Of a stretch of 64,000 nt of DNA, positions 41,614-54,004 are shown piece by piece (position 1 is the stretch's first letter; each line of letters starts with the position of its first letter). Where the stretch lies: positions 20,277,634-20,341,633 of the forward strand of contig OZ034970.1 of the NCBI GenBank assembly GCA_964030785.1. The letters are read 5' to 3'. The notes under the pieces were generated by a model. It saw nothing but the letters and a program-made list of their open reading frames with translations, ran no database searches and had not been told where the DNA came from. The DNA comes from Siderastrea siderea. Lineage: Eukaryota; Cnidaria; Anthozoa; Scleractinia; Rhizangiidae. Both the position numbers and the translations under genes were made by a program.

Positions 41614-44352
41614 TAGGGCTGTCCACAAGTTGCTCCAATTTTCTCAAAAGGTTGCTCCAATTTTCTCAAAAAGTTGCTCAAAAGTTGCTCCAAAACTCTA
41701 AAAGTTGCTCAAAAGTTGCCCCAAAATCCAAAAGTTGCTCAAAAGTTGCTTTCAATTTTTTAGTGTAAGAGATTGATTAACAACTTAAATAAAGATCTAA
41801 TGAATAGATTTAACTGTGCATAGATATTATATACATAGTTATATCATACTGACTCATCAATATTGTCAGACTGAGTCTCTCTCAACCCAAATCATAAAAA
41901 TCTGATTCTCTGTATTGGCTTTCTATTACGATAACCATGTGATTGTATTCGAACAAAACAAACTTTGCTAATATGCTTATTAAATATATAAAGTTTCTCT
42001 GACATACACGAGTGTATGTGGTATAAAACCATAGTCTTTCAATATTTACATCTTTGCGGATGTAGTACAGAGCACTGTCCCTGTTGGTCAATGTTTTGCA
42101 CCACCAGCTAGTCCTCTACAGACATATAATTCAAGATTTCATGTTCGCTTATTGTCATTGTAACGTAACATGACCGATGTTTCCACTGTTTCCTCTAATG
42201 CTGCCTCTTGCTGCTTGCTAAATGCATTTTGCAGCAGGCTAAACACTCGTTCAGCTGATGCTGAACTAGGCTGCACCAACAAGATCTTTTTGACTGCAGC
42301 AGACCAATTTGGGAGAGCAGCGGCATGTGTAGCCCACCACTGTACTTTGCCTTCCTCTGTTTCAATGGCTGCACCATCAGCAATGGCCAGATAGTTTGGC
42401 AGCTCTTCCACAAGCTGTACAACTTCTGCATCAGTAATGAAACTAAATTGCTTTAGTTCCTGGACTGATGCAGCAGTTGGATGTAGTGCTTGCACCTGTA
42501 TTGGGCAGCATAAGCGTGCAGCCTTAAATGCACGGACAATATTATGGAATTGCACACTGAATTTCTGTTGGTAAAAGCGGAAGCCTGGATTGATACATGC
42601 CTTTGCTTGAGCAAGTAACTGGTTGTACAATGCCATATTTCTACCTGCATGTTGGCGAGCTTTGGCCTCAGTGTTTGGATAAGATTCAATGGCTATTGCA
42701 TGTGCTAATGCGGACAAACGCTCATAGCAAGTAAATACTAAGGGACCATCCCCCTCAAGATAATAAGTTGCTTGAACAAAGTGCTTGCCCGCATCAATCA
42801 TAGCAGCAAGCTCAATGTCTAAGTCTCTAGCAGTAGCTGGATCATCAAAAATGTCCAACAGGCTTGCACGGCAAACAGGAGACAGGTTATCATTTTCTCT
42901 TAGAAAGGGCTCAACATCCCCAAAAAGCTCCATGACCTGATTGAGGACTTCCCATTTGCTCCACCATCTGGTTTTGGAGTGAAGTCGCATTGCCGTGCCA
43001 GTTCTTGTCTTCCACAACAGCTGAGCAGCTGGACTGAGAGAAAACATAGTGTTCCAACACCTAGAAAATGTGTCTAGGACACTAAATTCGAAGTGTTTCC
43101 CAACATTATCGATTGTGTGTGAGAAACAGATGACATTACGAATATTGGGGAAGAAAAACGTGACTTGACTCAATCCAGCTTCATTTACTGATGCACCATC
43201 TCTCATTGCTGCTAGAAGATGGTTTGGTTGCATTCCATACTCCACAGCCAGGCACTGAATCAGCCTTTGAGCAAGCTCTTCCGCATTCATGCTCTTGGCT
43301 AGAATTTCTAATTTGAGAAGCCTCTGCTGTATATTCCAATGTTTGTCAATGAAGCGAACGATAATTGCCAACGCTTCTCCAAGTCTGGTGCTCCCATCAA
43401 AGATCACAGAAAAAGCACTGTTGGCAGCTATTTCGGATTTCACAAAGTCTATCTCCTTCTGACGAATCATGGGAATGAATTCTGCTAGATGGTTCCGAGA
43501 TGTCAAGCAATGACCATATTTTTCAAGAAATGGTCGCAAACTGTCGACTTTTAAAAGGGGAATACCTGCCTTCAGTAGAGTAGAGCTTCCACAAGCTCAT
43601 ATCGATAGAGCCTCGTGTCTTCAGGTAATGTGGATCCTTTTGCTCCTCCGCTTGTTTTTGCAAGAAGATCCTTGATATTTTGATCTTTCTTCTTGCTTTT
43701 CTTAATATTCTCCAGCGCTTTGATGTGCTTTATGGATGATACGTGTTTCTCGACAGAACTCCTTTTTTTGGAAAGAGTTTCCCTGCAGGCGTCACATCTT
43801 AGATTTCCCGAAACTGTAGTTAGGCACTGGTCTTTAAACTCGTTCACTCTATCCCACGCGGACACATTTGGATCGACTGATCCACGCACATTTCTCTTCT
43901 TTTCGGCTGGATTAGTCTGCACTTTTCTTTTCCGAGAGATACTGGCTTTTTCTGGAGTACTTAATCTAGCTCCAGCACTAGCTGCTACTTCTAAAGGATC
44001 TGAATATTCGTCATCTTCACTCGAGCTTGAATAATCACTCGGCTCCGCCATTTTGAATTTTTCAGCATATCCGCTGACCACCTTCGGCTGCTACCACAGG
44101 CAGACCACCAGGGGAATAGTGTTTTTTGTTTACAAAAGGTATTTTACGCAAAATCATGCATAAAAGCAACTGATGCTTTAAAGTGGATCTTGAATGGGCG
44201 GTTTTTAGTTACAAATTGCCTTAAAAAGGCAAGAAAGTTATTCAAAAAAGAAAAAAGTTGCACGAAATCCGAAAAGTTGCTCGAAGGACTAAAAGTTGCT
44301 CCAAATCTGAAAAGTTGCTCAAAAGTTGCCGAGCAACTTATGGACAGCCCTA
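41614..44352. mobile_element. hAT DNA transposon, 2.7 kb
   Basis: The left end TAGGGCTGTCCACAAGTTGC (41,614) and the inverted right end TAGGGCTGTCCATAAGTTGC (44,352) match at all but one position. Flanks TTGCCACG (41,606-41,613) and TTGCCGCA (44,353-44,360) agree at six of eight bases, as for an aged 8-bp hAT duplication. AAAAGTTGCTC repeats cluster at both ends. One transposase gene is present on the minus strand. Confidence 0.9.
42139..44081 (-). pseudogene. hAT transposase with BED-like finger, broken by a 5-bp duplication
   Basis: Frame 44,081-43,572 has an acidic N-terminus, a basic stretch (SRKRKVQT) and a C2H2 BED-like finger (LRCDACRETL to VSSIKH). Frame 43,539-42,139 (466 residues from an internal ATG, open further upstream) carries the catalytic core: FDGSTRLGEA, AAMRDGASVNEAG, and the C-terminal dimerisation block PNWSAAVKKILLVQPSSASAERVFSLL. 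The frames are split only by a tandem duplication of CTACT (plus-strand AGTAG AGTAG, 43,574-43,583). No other break is visible, so this is a recently inactivated copy. Confidence 0.9.
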
Positions 44353-44360
44353 TTGCCGCA

Positions 44361-45016
44361 TTATGTTTGATTTTTACAGACAAACGCTCTTCATTAGGGT
44401 TAACAATGAGACAAAATTATTTTGTATATGGACTGATGATGAGGCACATGGGCAGTTATTGGTGATGATGCAGAGCCCTGCAAGCCCTTGTAAAAGGACA
44501 AAAACCCAATCGGACAAGCCCTATAAATATCTGAGGTTGTCAAGTATTTTGTACCAAAGATTGCAAAATCCTCTCGTCTTCCAATGATCTAAAGAGCTTA
44601 GGACGTTTGATTAAACTACAGAATGAATGCAACAGCAGGTTGCAGCTCCATTCCTCGGTTCTAAGAGTGTAATTATCAAGAATTTATGCACCTTCGTAAA
44701 CCGCATAAATAATTTAGAACTGGGTGTTTGAAACTGACACCGTATGTGAACAATGCAATAACAAACATGTTTTAAAAACACGTTTCATTTAAACATGTTA
44801 GTTGTAAACATGCTTCGGTGCTAGTGTGAACGCAGCTGCATAAACTCGGTCTGATGAATGCTTAACGCACAAAATGTCAACTTAGAATGTCAACTCAGAT
44901 GACATCAAAATTTGTTATACCGTAGTACTGAAGAGCTTTGAGAATTATCAAACTCGGAGAATGTAATTTGTATGTTAGATTACTTCCTATTTGGCTTCTT
45001 TTGTTTTCCTTTCTTT
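44361..45016. other. Intergenic stretch, nothing recognised
   Basis: AT-rich, without coding motifs. TTTAAACATG variants repeat at about 44,766-44,815. Confidence 0.35.
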
Positions 45017-46839
45017 CTAGTTTTGTATGACAATGTTGTTGCAACTACGTGTACTAAAAAAGAATGAATTTATCAAGACTTCCGTACCGTCCACCCTGCA
45101 TGTATAGTAACCTAGTTTTCTTTTTAAAAGACCCCTGTGCGAATCCTTCAGTCTATGTTCAACTGAGCTGGTGTCCAGATAGAGTGCTGGGTCGAAATAA
45201 AGAAACCTGGCTCTGACACATCCGCTATCAGCACAGTAGAACTTCGTTGTGTATGTTGCAGACGGTACCCTGAAGCCTGGATTGTTCTTATCTGCATACA
45301 GCCATTTTTCTTTATGAGATAGGGCAATGTCGAATGGTCTCACTAGTTGTCGGTGAGGAAACTCCTTGTCACATTACCTGCAATCAGTGTCCTTATCTTC
45401 ATCAGACAGGGAGCATACTTTCAGTGGCTGGTTACGATGAATTTTAGTAAAGGGTTTGCTGGTTCCGAGGAGTGGCTGCTTTCCTGTCTCTGAGGACGCC
45501 AAGCGTTCTTATGCATCCTCCTTTTTTTCCTGCTGCATTTTTTGTTGGCACAGCTAGGCCAGTACGAGACTTTGTGGAGGTGTTCATTTTGACGACGACA
45601 AAGTCAACATGTTTTTTTCGACAAGCCAACAGTTTGTGCAACACAAAGACTGTGTTTGCCTAGGGTGTTATACCTATAACAAGGGCATCTGCATGTTACG
45701 TGATCCTGATGTACTTGCATACGTACATTCCCGTTTTACAGTGGGAAGACGCCACAAGGAATTTTTCTGGGGTATGAGCTGAACTGCCCCCTTTACTATG
45801 GTCTCGATGAGGCCCTTAGTTAGGGTAGTATCAAAAAGTGGACTGATGTCGTCTTCAGGGAGCACCTTGAACTCCACACTTTCATGACTATCAGGCTGCT
45901 CTGTAATTTCGGGAATGGCCTTGCTTTACAACACTTTTTCGATATTTAACTCGTTCAACTTGTTGATGTAGTGAGCTCTTTTTGTTTCAGACCATTTGAA
46001 CCATTCCTCTGGTGGGACCTCCAGCTAACTTGCAATATCTGAGAGTTCATATTCATCACTCAGCCTACAAATTGCCTTGCTCAATTCCAATTGTTGCTGG
46101 TGATCAACCTCTTCCCACACATCTGTCATGAAATCCGACTTCGTGAGGTTGTCTTTACTCTCATCTTTTCTAGTGACCGCCTCCTTTTGCCTTATCATTT
46201 CGTTGTTGACGCTCTCCGCCATACTGGTGTGGCAACGCAATGGCTTACCATTATAATCAGAGGGCATGCCTGCTTTTCTTCTTGACTTCACAATCATTGA
46301 TCTCTTCATCATTTTCTCGTTCATTGACAGATATGCCCAGAATTGTGGATCTTTTCCTGTCATCCTTTTCTCTTCTTCCTCTAGCTCCTACTTTATTTCA
46401 GTTAGTCTTGACTTTAACTCCCTCTTGTTTTCAGCCTCAAGAAGGGAGACGAGATTTCTTCCAAATACACGTTCAATGAAGAAAGTTTGGTCTTGCTTTT
46501 TGTTTATTCCCACAGATTTTAATTTAGATTTGCAGTTTTTTCTGAAGTGGTTGAAGCACCTTAGGCCAGTATCCTTCGTCACTGTCTCTCCCAAAGCATT
46601 GTGCAGAGCCTTTTCTCCATCTGTGATATACCCACGACCATTTCTTGCCAACTCGGGACAGCTTGCACAAACAGCTCACGCAATTTTCCTATAGACTGTC
46701 TTTGTCTAACTATAGACCCATTTCAGATGTGACGTCACGTCACGTGACTTTGCGAACTGGAGGACAACCATATTTAAACAAATCTCTGAGTTCCTTCACT
46801 ACGATCAAACAAGGTAAAATCTTTCGAAGTTTTCGTGCC

Positions 46840-48464
46840 ATGGTTAACTTCTGTGCTGTTTTTGGGTGTTCAAATCGTTCGAATAGAGAAAAAGATCGGA
46901 GTTTTTATCGCCTACCAGCGATAATCACAAGACCGAACAACAAAAAGCAAGAACTGAGTAGGGAACGTCGAGCGACTTGGTTAGCTAGGATCCGAAGAGA
47001 GGATCTTTCTTCAGATCCCGGCGAATTCTTGAGAGTTTGCAGCGATCATTTTATATCAGGTATGTTAAAAAATATACATCAGAATTCATACATCGAATGA
47101 AAGTGAATGACTGCGGACTTTCGATCGAAGGGTCGCCATTGTTGTCATTGTGGAAGTATGAAGTGCGTGTAGTATCTCGTGTAGAATGAGCAAACACTTT
47201 GCTTTATTTCGTAGGCAAACCTCCGTCAATTTATGATAAAGAGAACCCAGACTGGGCTCCTACTCAAAAACTTGGCCACGATTTCCAGAGAGTAACAGCA
47301 GCTACCCAGCAGAGGTACAATCGATCGCAAGAGCGAAATGAAAAACGAAGGAGAAGTGAGGGCGCCATTCCTTTAATGGAACTGTCAAAGCAAGTGCAAG
47401 CAACCACGGAAGAACCGATGGACACTGACATAAACGTGCATGAATCAAACTGCAAAGCTTGTCAGACTGATTTCACTGGTGATTACTTTACTGAACTCAT
47501 GGAAAACGCGGAAACACTGAAAAAGGAAAATGCTGCTCTTAAAGAACAGTTGAAACGAAACTCCCTTAGCCAGGACTCGTTTGAAGAAGATAATGACAAG
47601 GTTCTTTTTTACACGGGACTACCAAACTGGACACTGGTTCTGTGCATTTTCAATTTTGTTAAAGATTTATTGCACTCTTCAAAGGGAGTGTTAAGCCCAT
47701 TCCAGAAGTTTTTATTGACCATAATCCGCTTGAGGCTGAACTTGTCAGGGAGAGATTTGGGTGACAGGTTTGGAGGAATAAGTGACTCAACTGTGTCACG
47801 CACATTTCTTCATGTGGTTGATGTACTGTACCAGCGACTGAAACCTTTAATCATCTGGCCAGATAGAGATGTTCTTTGAAAGACCCTCCCTATGGACTTT
47901 CGCAAACATTGTCCTAACTGCGTTGTGATTATAGACCGTTTTGAAATTTTCCTTGACCGCCCTTTGAACCCCCTTGCAAGAGCTGAGACACTTTCCTCTT
48001 ACAAGCATCACAATACTGTTAAGTATCTGATAGGCATTACTCCCCAGGGCACAGTAAGTTTTATTTCTGAAGGGTGGGGTGGGAGGGTTAGTGACAAACA
48101 CCTGACAGAGAACAGTGGCCTTCTTGATCATCTCACTCCAGGAGATGTAATCTTAGCAGACAGGGGCTTTGACATACAAGAATCAGTGGGACTGTTTTGT
48201 TCAACCGTAAAGATCCCTGCATTCACCAAGGGTAAAAAGCAACTAAGTGGAATTGAAGTGGAGCAAACCCGAAGAATCGCCAATGTAAGGATTCATGTGG
48301 AACGAGTAATTGGGAACATTCGAAAGAAGTATAGCATTTTGGGTGCAACACAACCCATTGACTTTGTCACTGTAAGGAATGGGGATGTAACCACATTGGA
48401 TAAAATTGTCACAATTTGTTGTGCCCTTGTAAATATTTATGACTCAGTTGTTCCATTTGAATAA
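46840..48464 (+). pseudogene. ISL2EU transposase: THAP domain plus DDE_Tnp_4, one nonsense codon
   Basis: Exon 1, 46,840-47,059 (ATG in GCCATGG context), encodes a THAP zinc finger (C2CH: CAVFGC, then CSDHF). The donor GTATGT is at 47,060 and the acceptor AG at 47,213-47,214; phase 1 joins SG to [13 protein letters not shown]. Exon 2 has a short coiled coil ([17 protein letters not shown]), an HTH-like region ([18 protein letters not shown]) and the DDE core: [20 protein letters not shown], and [13 protein letters not shown]. An in-frame TGA at 47,877-47,879 precedes [11 protein letters not shown] and fits a CGA-to-TGA change. Otherwise it is open to the TAA at 48,464. Confidence 0.92.
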
Positions 48465-48805
48465 TGTAAACACTATTTATTTCAAACTTTTGAAAATAAA
48501 ATTATTTTGATGGATTAATTGACTTATTTTGCTGTTAAATACATCATATATGTTGTAGTTCAAATTTGTTTTGGTTTATCATTTTTTAACCAGTTTGACT
48601 TTCATTTTCCTTTGTTCCTGAGGATAATGATAAGACACAGAAAAATAAAGATAAAACTGGTTTAAAAAATCTCCACCAGAGTAAAATTTGAACCACAACA
48701 ATTTACACCTTTATGATCTGAAACTTATAAAACCTTGTTTAAAATTTGTATATGAATGACAGTGCTGTGTTGTCAGAAGCATGTCTCTTTTTATTATGCG
48801 GAAAT

Positions 48806-51314
48806 CTAGTCAGCACGGTGGACTCTCATAGATTTGCCTCTACGACGCTTCTGGCACTCGGGACAGTACCAAGTCTTTGATTTTGGAAAGGCTTTCAATT
48901 TAAGACAGTCTAAGTGAAACCACTGATAGGGGCAATCCTCGTTGTCACAACCAACCATTTGGCCATGTTCTCCTTCTCTACAATAACAAATGCGTAGGGG
49001 TGTACTATCATTGCTACTTCCGTTTGCAGATCCACTAACAGTGGTTGTGCACTGTGAAGCCTCAAGTACCAATGGGCTCTCTGGGTCCAGTTGTGTTCCC
49101 TGTGTTGTAGGTGTTGGTCTTGAAAACCATCTACCTATAAGCTCTGGCAAAATTCCTCTCAAAAAAACTCTTTTGCCTTAGGGACATTTTGTCTCCAAAA
49201 ATCTTCATCAGGGAAGATACTCTCAATATACAGGCCCTTCTCTGTCCAAATTACAAAATCAGTGTACTCCAGTTTTGTACACAAGAGCTGCAACTGGTCC
49301 TATAGAAAATTAAGAATTGAAAGTTACTACTGGTCAAATTAAAAAAAAAAACATGGTAGTACCTATAGTCAATATTACAATATCAGAACCTTGTTGGGAC
49401 TCTAATTTACACTTGACAGTCAGTACAAGATCAAAAATCTATAAGCATATAAATTGTGGTACTAGAATTCAGGTAGACACAGAACAGCTGGTCCAGAAAA
49501 TCAAAACATCTGCAAAGTGAGGGTTCTGCTAATACTGAAATTAACTTTGCTACACTTCACGCCTGTATGTGCTACCTGGTAATAGTATTGATGATTCCGC
49601 TTCAGTTGATATCCTCCAGCTATTTCTTCCAGGCAAAATTTTTTTCCTTTGTTGCAGCAGAAATGTCATCATCCTTGTGACAAAATGGGCACTACAAATA
49701 AAATACAAGAGCCACATGACATCTTAGGCAAAACAGCAAAAAATATCACCTTGCAAATGAAACTGTATTGTGATCCGTGCCGACAATTTCATACTCGTCT
49801 GATATAAGTTGTAGATTTGCAGAGGTGTTTTTGGGTTGGAAATTATCACACCAGGTTAATTTTAATCTTCCCTGCCTCATATTAATTTTATTATTACACA
49901 AACAAAATAACCTTTTTGTAAGCTGGTTTTAACAACTCTTGCACAAATTAATACCTTAATTTCACATCCACCAGCACCACAGCAGTCACAAGTCACCAGC
50001 CCATCTGGGGATGCTCCAAGATAAGGATGCTCAGTGCTTACAAAGAGACCTGAGTCAGACACTTTGAAATTTTTATGCCTCCTTTTTGGTATCTGTAATA
50101 GGCATCCCTAGCTGTTTGTTCATGGTGCCAACCCCATTTGGTTGCCTCTGTATTAAAACGTGCCATTTCTGGGTGGCATATACTCATTATCAGTGAATGC
50201 GATGGGCATGCGGGATCTGTATGACAGGCACTCTTGAATTTTGAGGCGGTTATTCGCCCAGTCCTCATACGAAACCATAGCCTGCAGCTTGCCTGTCCTC
50301 GAGTCTTTTCTTCAACCAATTCTTGCTGCTTTTTAGTTACCTCAAGCTGTTCAAATGCTTCTTCTGCTTTTTGCAGTAGAGTGGGATAGTCAGCATCAGC
50401 AAGGCTATTGTCAAACAAATTAGATAATACAGCTGGTAGTTCTGGATGCACAGACTTAGGTACATAAGAATCTGAATGAACAGGGATGAGAGACAACAGT
50501 GCAGGTTTCGAATGACAGTTCTTGATGGAATTGAGGAAATGAGTTAGTTCAGTCTCTGAGGGGGAAGGAGCAATTGATGGCTTGACTGTTGTAGTTGAAG
50601 AGGGGTCTTGGAGAACTGTATGTCCTTTACTCTAGCATATGGTACAGACTTGACTGCTGGTGGCAGAACCCAGTAGGCCTTTTTCTCAGTAACTGTTAGA
50701 GTCCCTTCATTGCATCCAGCTTCCATGGCCCAAAGCAGCGAAGCTACATGAGAGCAGCTCTCCCCAAGACCAGCTATACAATCACAATGAGCAGAGAGCA
50801 CTTTTCCGGACTTTTCACAAACGACCTAAGGGGTCAGGGGCTTTTCCGACATCCTCTGAGAATGATTAACCTAAAAATAAAATAATATAGTCACTATACT
50901 GCAAGCGATCAGCGAGTAAAGCGAGAGTTGGGAACAAAAGCCAGAGCACTTGTGAAGTTAGCTAAGCACTCTTGAACAAGTATTTCAGTCGCTTTTTAAA
51001 ACCTTACCTTTGCTAAAAACTTCCCGCACCCATCCATTCGCAAAGTTTTGATAGCAGTCTAAACTCTTGTAGTTCATAAGCTGATCTTTTGTGTACGGAC
51101 TAGAAGAAAACAGCAGATACATTCCCACGTGGATGTAAGTGACGTCTGGCCAAGAATCTACATCATCTATCCATTCATTTCGCGGAATTTCGTACGGATC
51201 TTGTCCAGCAATATCTTTCAACTTTTCTGCATAACGTTCTTTTGATTCCTTTTGTTGTAGCCCTTCTAAATACCCAGGTAAGAATCCACGCTTCGTCGTC
51301 CCTTTGACCGCCAT
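48806..51314 (-). pseudogene. ISL2EU accessory protein: SWIM finger, YqaJ nuclease, PHD finger
   Basis: Minus strand. Exon 1 (51,314 to about 51,000) starts MAVKGTTKRGFLPGYLEG and ends at donor AAAG/GTAAGG. Next comes a SWIM zinc finger (CDCIAGLGESCSHVASLLWA, 50,801-50,544) after an in-frame TAG at 50,826-50,828. After a shift near 50,570 comes the YqaJ domain (QASCRLWFRMRTGRITASKF; HPYLGASPDGLV and EIK with acidic/Lys nuclease residues). It is broken again near 50,060 and followed by donor GTATTA. The terminal exon is a PHD finger (ICYCREGEHGQMVGCD to WYCPEC, 49,162-48,806). YqaJ proteins are lambda-exonuclease-like. Three lesions indicate inactivity. Confidence 0.85.
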
Positions 51315-51890
51315 CTTGTAAACAAACTGGAGCTTGTCCTCCAGTTCGCAAAGTCACGTGACGTCACATCTGAAATGGGTCTATAATGTAAAGTTGTTGG
51401 TCCGATAAACACTGGTGCCTCGTTGGTTCTTTTAAACTTCATTAACAGGTGCTTGTAAGAAAAAGGAGTTACTTCAAATTTTCCAAAGTTGAACGTAGGA
51501 TCGACACACACGGGATGACTTTGGATTTCTGAAGTACAAAAGCATGCAAGACCCTTGCTCATGTGGGGTTTGCCTTACACCCAAAGGTCTTCAGGGAGAT
51601 CATTATGCTCTATTATCAAAGGCTCGCCTTTACTCTTTGGATACGGCAGGAGCTCAACCACCTCGTCTCCTTAAGATTTCTTACATCAACCAGGAAGGAC
51701 AGTTTTTGTCTTACTCTACGTAGCGTCCTTTTACATTTTCGCTTTCCCCTACTGCTTAACAGAACACGTGTTGCTTTTCTAACAGTGTACCAGTTCTTTC
51801 CCTTTTCAAATATGGGGAGGTCTCGGTCGTCATCGTATTCACAATCTTTTTGGGAAGTTGCAGGGCTCTCGTCTTCCTGCAAAAAATAGC

Positions 51891-54000
51891 ATTGAGAATG
51901 ATATAAATTGCAATTACTTTTGTATTAGAGAGGCCTGGTGGGAGTTAAAGCTGTCACTTCTGATCTATTTGCCACCACACTTGGCAATGTGTAAGATTTT
52001 TAAATTTCGTTGGAGCATTATTTAGTTAAGAATGGTGTATTAGGATCAGTATGGATTTCTGGGAAACTCCCTGCCTACCCCTCCCATAACCCAACATTCT
52101 GCCCTAACTAACAATGTGGGGTCTTTTAATACTTGGCTGGTTCCGCAAAATTTCGCGTTAGCCGCCGTTTCAGTGTGTGGAAATTTAAATTTTGGTTATT
52201 GAAGACAATGTGACGTTTTGCCAGTTGGAAAAATAAAATAATTATTACACAGGCTGTAACGAATTTCTGTCCGGGCAGAATAGTTTTATGCCTATTTTTG
52301 TATTTTTACCAGGCTGTGAAACAATTTATTATAAACCTATGATTCTAGCGAATATACATATTTTTATTGAAAAGCTATATCTTTGTCACTCCTCCGACGC
52401 TACAAATACATAAAATGTAATTTTCTATTTCTTAAATAACAAATCCTTCATAATTTACAAATCTTTTTGGTCAAGATGACTGGGTGTTAGTCTCGGTTTT
52501 TTCCTTTCTTTTTCTTTTTTGTGTTTTTATGGACTTCGACTTTGTTAGGTTCGGTAAAAAAAGCTTGGTCAATATCCTTGGTTAAAAAATTTCTTGGCAG
52601 GAGAAATGGAAATTGTTACCAGATTTTGTTGAGGCAGGGCTGCTGGTGTCGCTTTCTTCCACTGGATTCGTCACAGTCATAAAGACAAACTGTTCAAAAG
52701 AGGGAATGTTAATGCTAGGTAATGCTTAAAAGGGGGGCCTGCCAGTTTCAGTCTTTAGCAGCGTGATATCTGCATGCGTTTGAAATGATAAGCAGGCGTG
52801 TAAGCTGATGTAATGGTTCCTTGGTGAACGTAGGAGCTTACCAGGTTGGTTACGTGACCAATGACATGAGACGCCTCTCCGCTAGGTTCTCTATTACTGC
52901 TCGTACGAGTGATAAAATTTCTGTGCATGGTTAACGTTTTCCTATATTGTTATTTTAATCGTATATGACAGCATCTTGTTGTGATTGTCCAGAGACAGAA
53001 CTGACACCACTGCGTGTTGCTGGCCATTTTTTACCTGTAAGCCAGGATGCACAAGTTGAAAAAAATGTTTAATATAGCATCACACAGGTACATGAATTGA
53101 TACAACCTTTAGGACCGCCAATTTTCGTATTGCAGTAGGGGAAGCAATCTAGTCTACCGACTTCTATTTGAACCGAGACAACATAAGGAATGTTTAATAT
53201 TATTATTGATTTTTTTAACCCTACGGGCGAAATATGACTCCTATAGGCACTTAACAGAAACTTACCTTGCCTCCAGGTTTGAAAGTAGTAGGATTATTTC
53301 AGTATGACTAACAAATAGTGCGGAGCACCATTCAAAATAGAACCAACTGCTTCATCTAGAATCTAGATCAAGAATATCGCGATGATGTAACATCATTGCG
53401 CTGTAGTAAATATATACGGAGAGACATCGCGTTGTTGTCATTGTAGCTGATTACGAATTTGGAACATCATGCTACAATTAACAATACTTTCAGTCCAGCT
53501 TTACACACTTAAACGAATTGGCTATGGTTTAGCGCCGTAGCATGAAATAGTTTTGAGATGGAATTTCAAAGTGAGAAATGTGTATAAACAAGATAATATT
53601 ACACTAGCTCGATGAAATTCAGGGTCAATGGCAACCTTACATTTCAGTTATAAATGTTCAAAATTCGAATGCCAATCGATGCAGCTTCTTGGCACAAAAC
53701 TCCTGGACGACTTTGATGGTGTCAATGGTCCAATCTCTGTGAGGAATTACGACAACTACCACGAATTTTCAAACCCTAGCTCTCTGTTGACTTTTGGGAT
53801 GGACTTCACTTGACAATCTTGACAAAACAGTGTTGGAAGTTTTCATAGTGTGATGGCCCGTAAGCCAGTGCTTACCTGGCTTATAGGCAGGTATGCGCGT
53901 GGCTGATATGCTCTTGGCAAATTTTCAATCGAATGCGTCTAGAGATGATGTTTGGCTGACTCTCAGAGGCGTGTTATCACAGAGTGATTCAGGTTGAAAA
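51891..54000. other. AT-rich intergenic stretch
   Basis: There is no supported gene in 2.1 kb. A short frame at 53,628-53,813 has no recognisable motif. A small inverted repeat AAGCCAG/CTGGCTT is at about 53,862-53,882. Confidence 0.35.
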
Positions 54001-54004
54001 TCAC

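Larger units (their letters stand above)
46714..51382. mobile_element. ISL2EU-type DNA transposon (PHIS superfamily), complete ends
   Basis: About 50-bp inverted ends begin AGACCCATTTCAGATGTGAC and run through GTCACGTGACTTTGCGAACT to GGAGGACAA. The left copy has 5 extra bases from a GTCAC duplication. AT flanks both sides (46,712-46,713 and 51,383-51,384), the ISL2EU target dinucleotide. It encodes a THAP-DDE transposase (plus) and a convergent YqaJ-type nuclease protein with SWIM and PHD domains (minus), the known two-gene layout. It inserted into the MULE-like pseudogene. Confidence 0.92.
45017..51890 (-). pseudogene. MULE-like transposase of a cnidarian multicopy family, interrupted by ISL2EU
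   Basis: The upstream part (51,882-51,385) includes VDPTFNFGKFEVTPFSYKHL and VFIGPTTLHY. The ISL2EU element follows, then the downstream part from about 46,711: [54 protein letters not shown], a degenerate segment at 45,877-45,444 ending GKKGGCIRTLG, and a last block at 45,343-45,017 (PFDIALSHKEKW). The order matches a family recurrent in corals with a MULE-type DDE core and normally a SWIM zinc finger, which is decayed here. Many stops were present apart from the insertion. Coordinates span the nested element. Confidence 0.7.
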
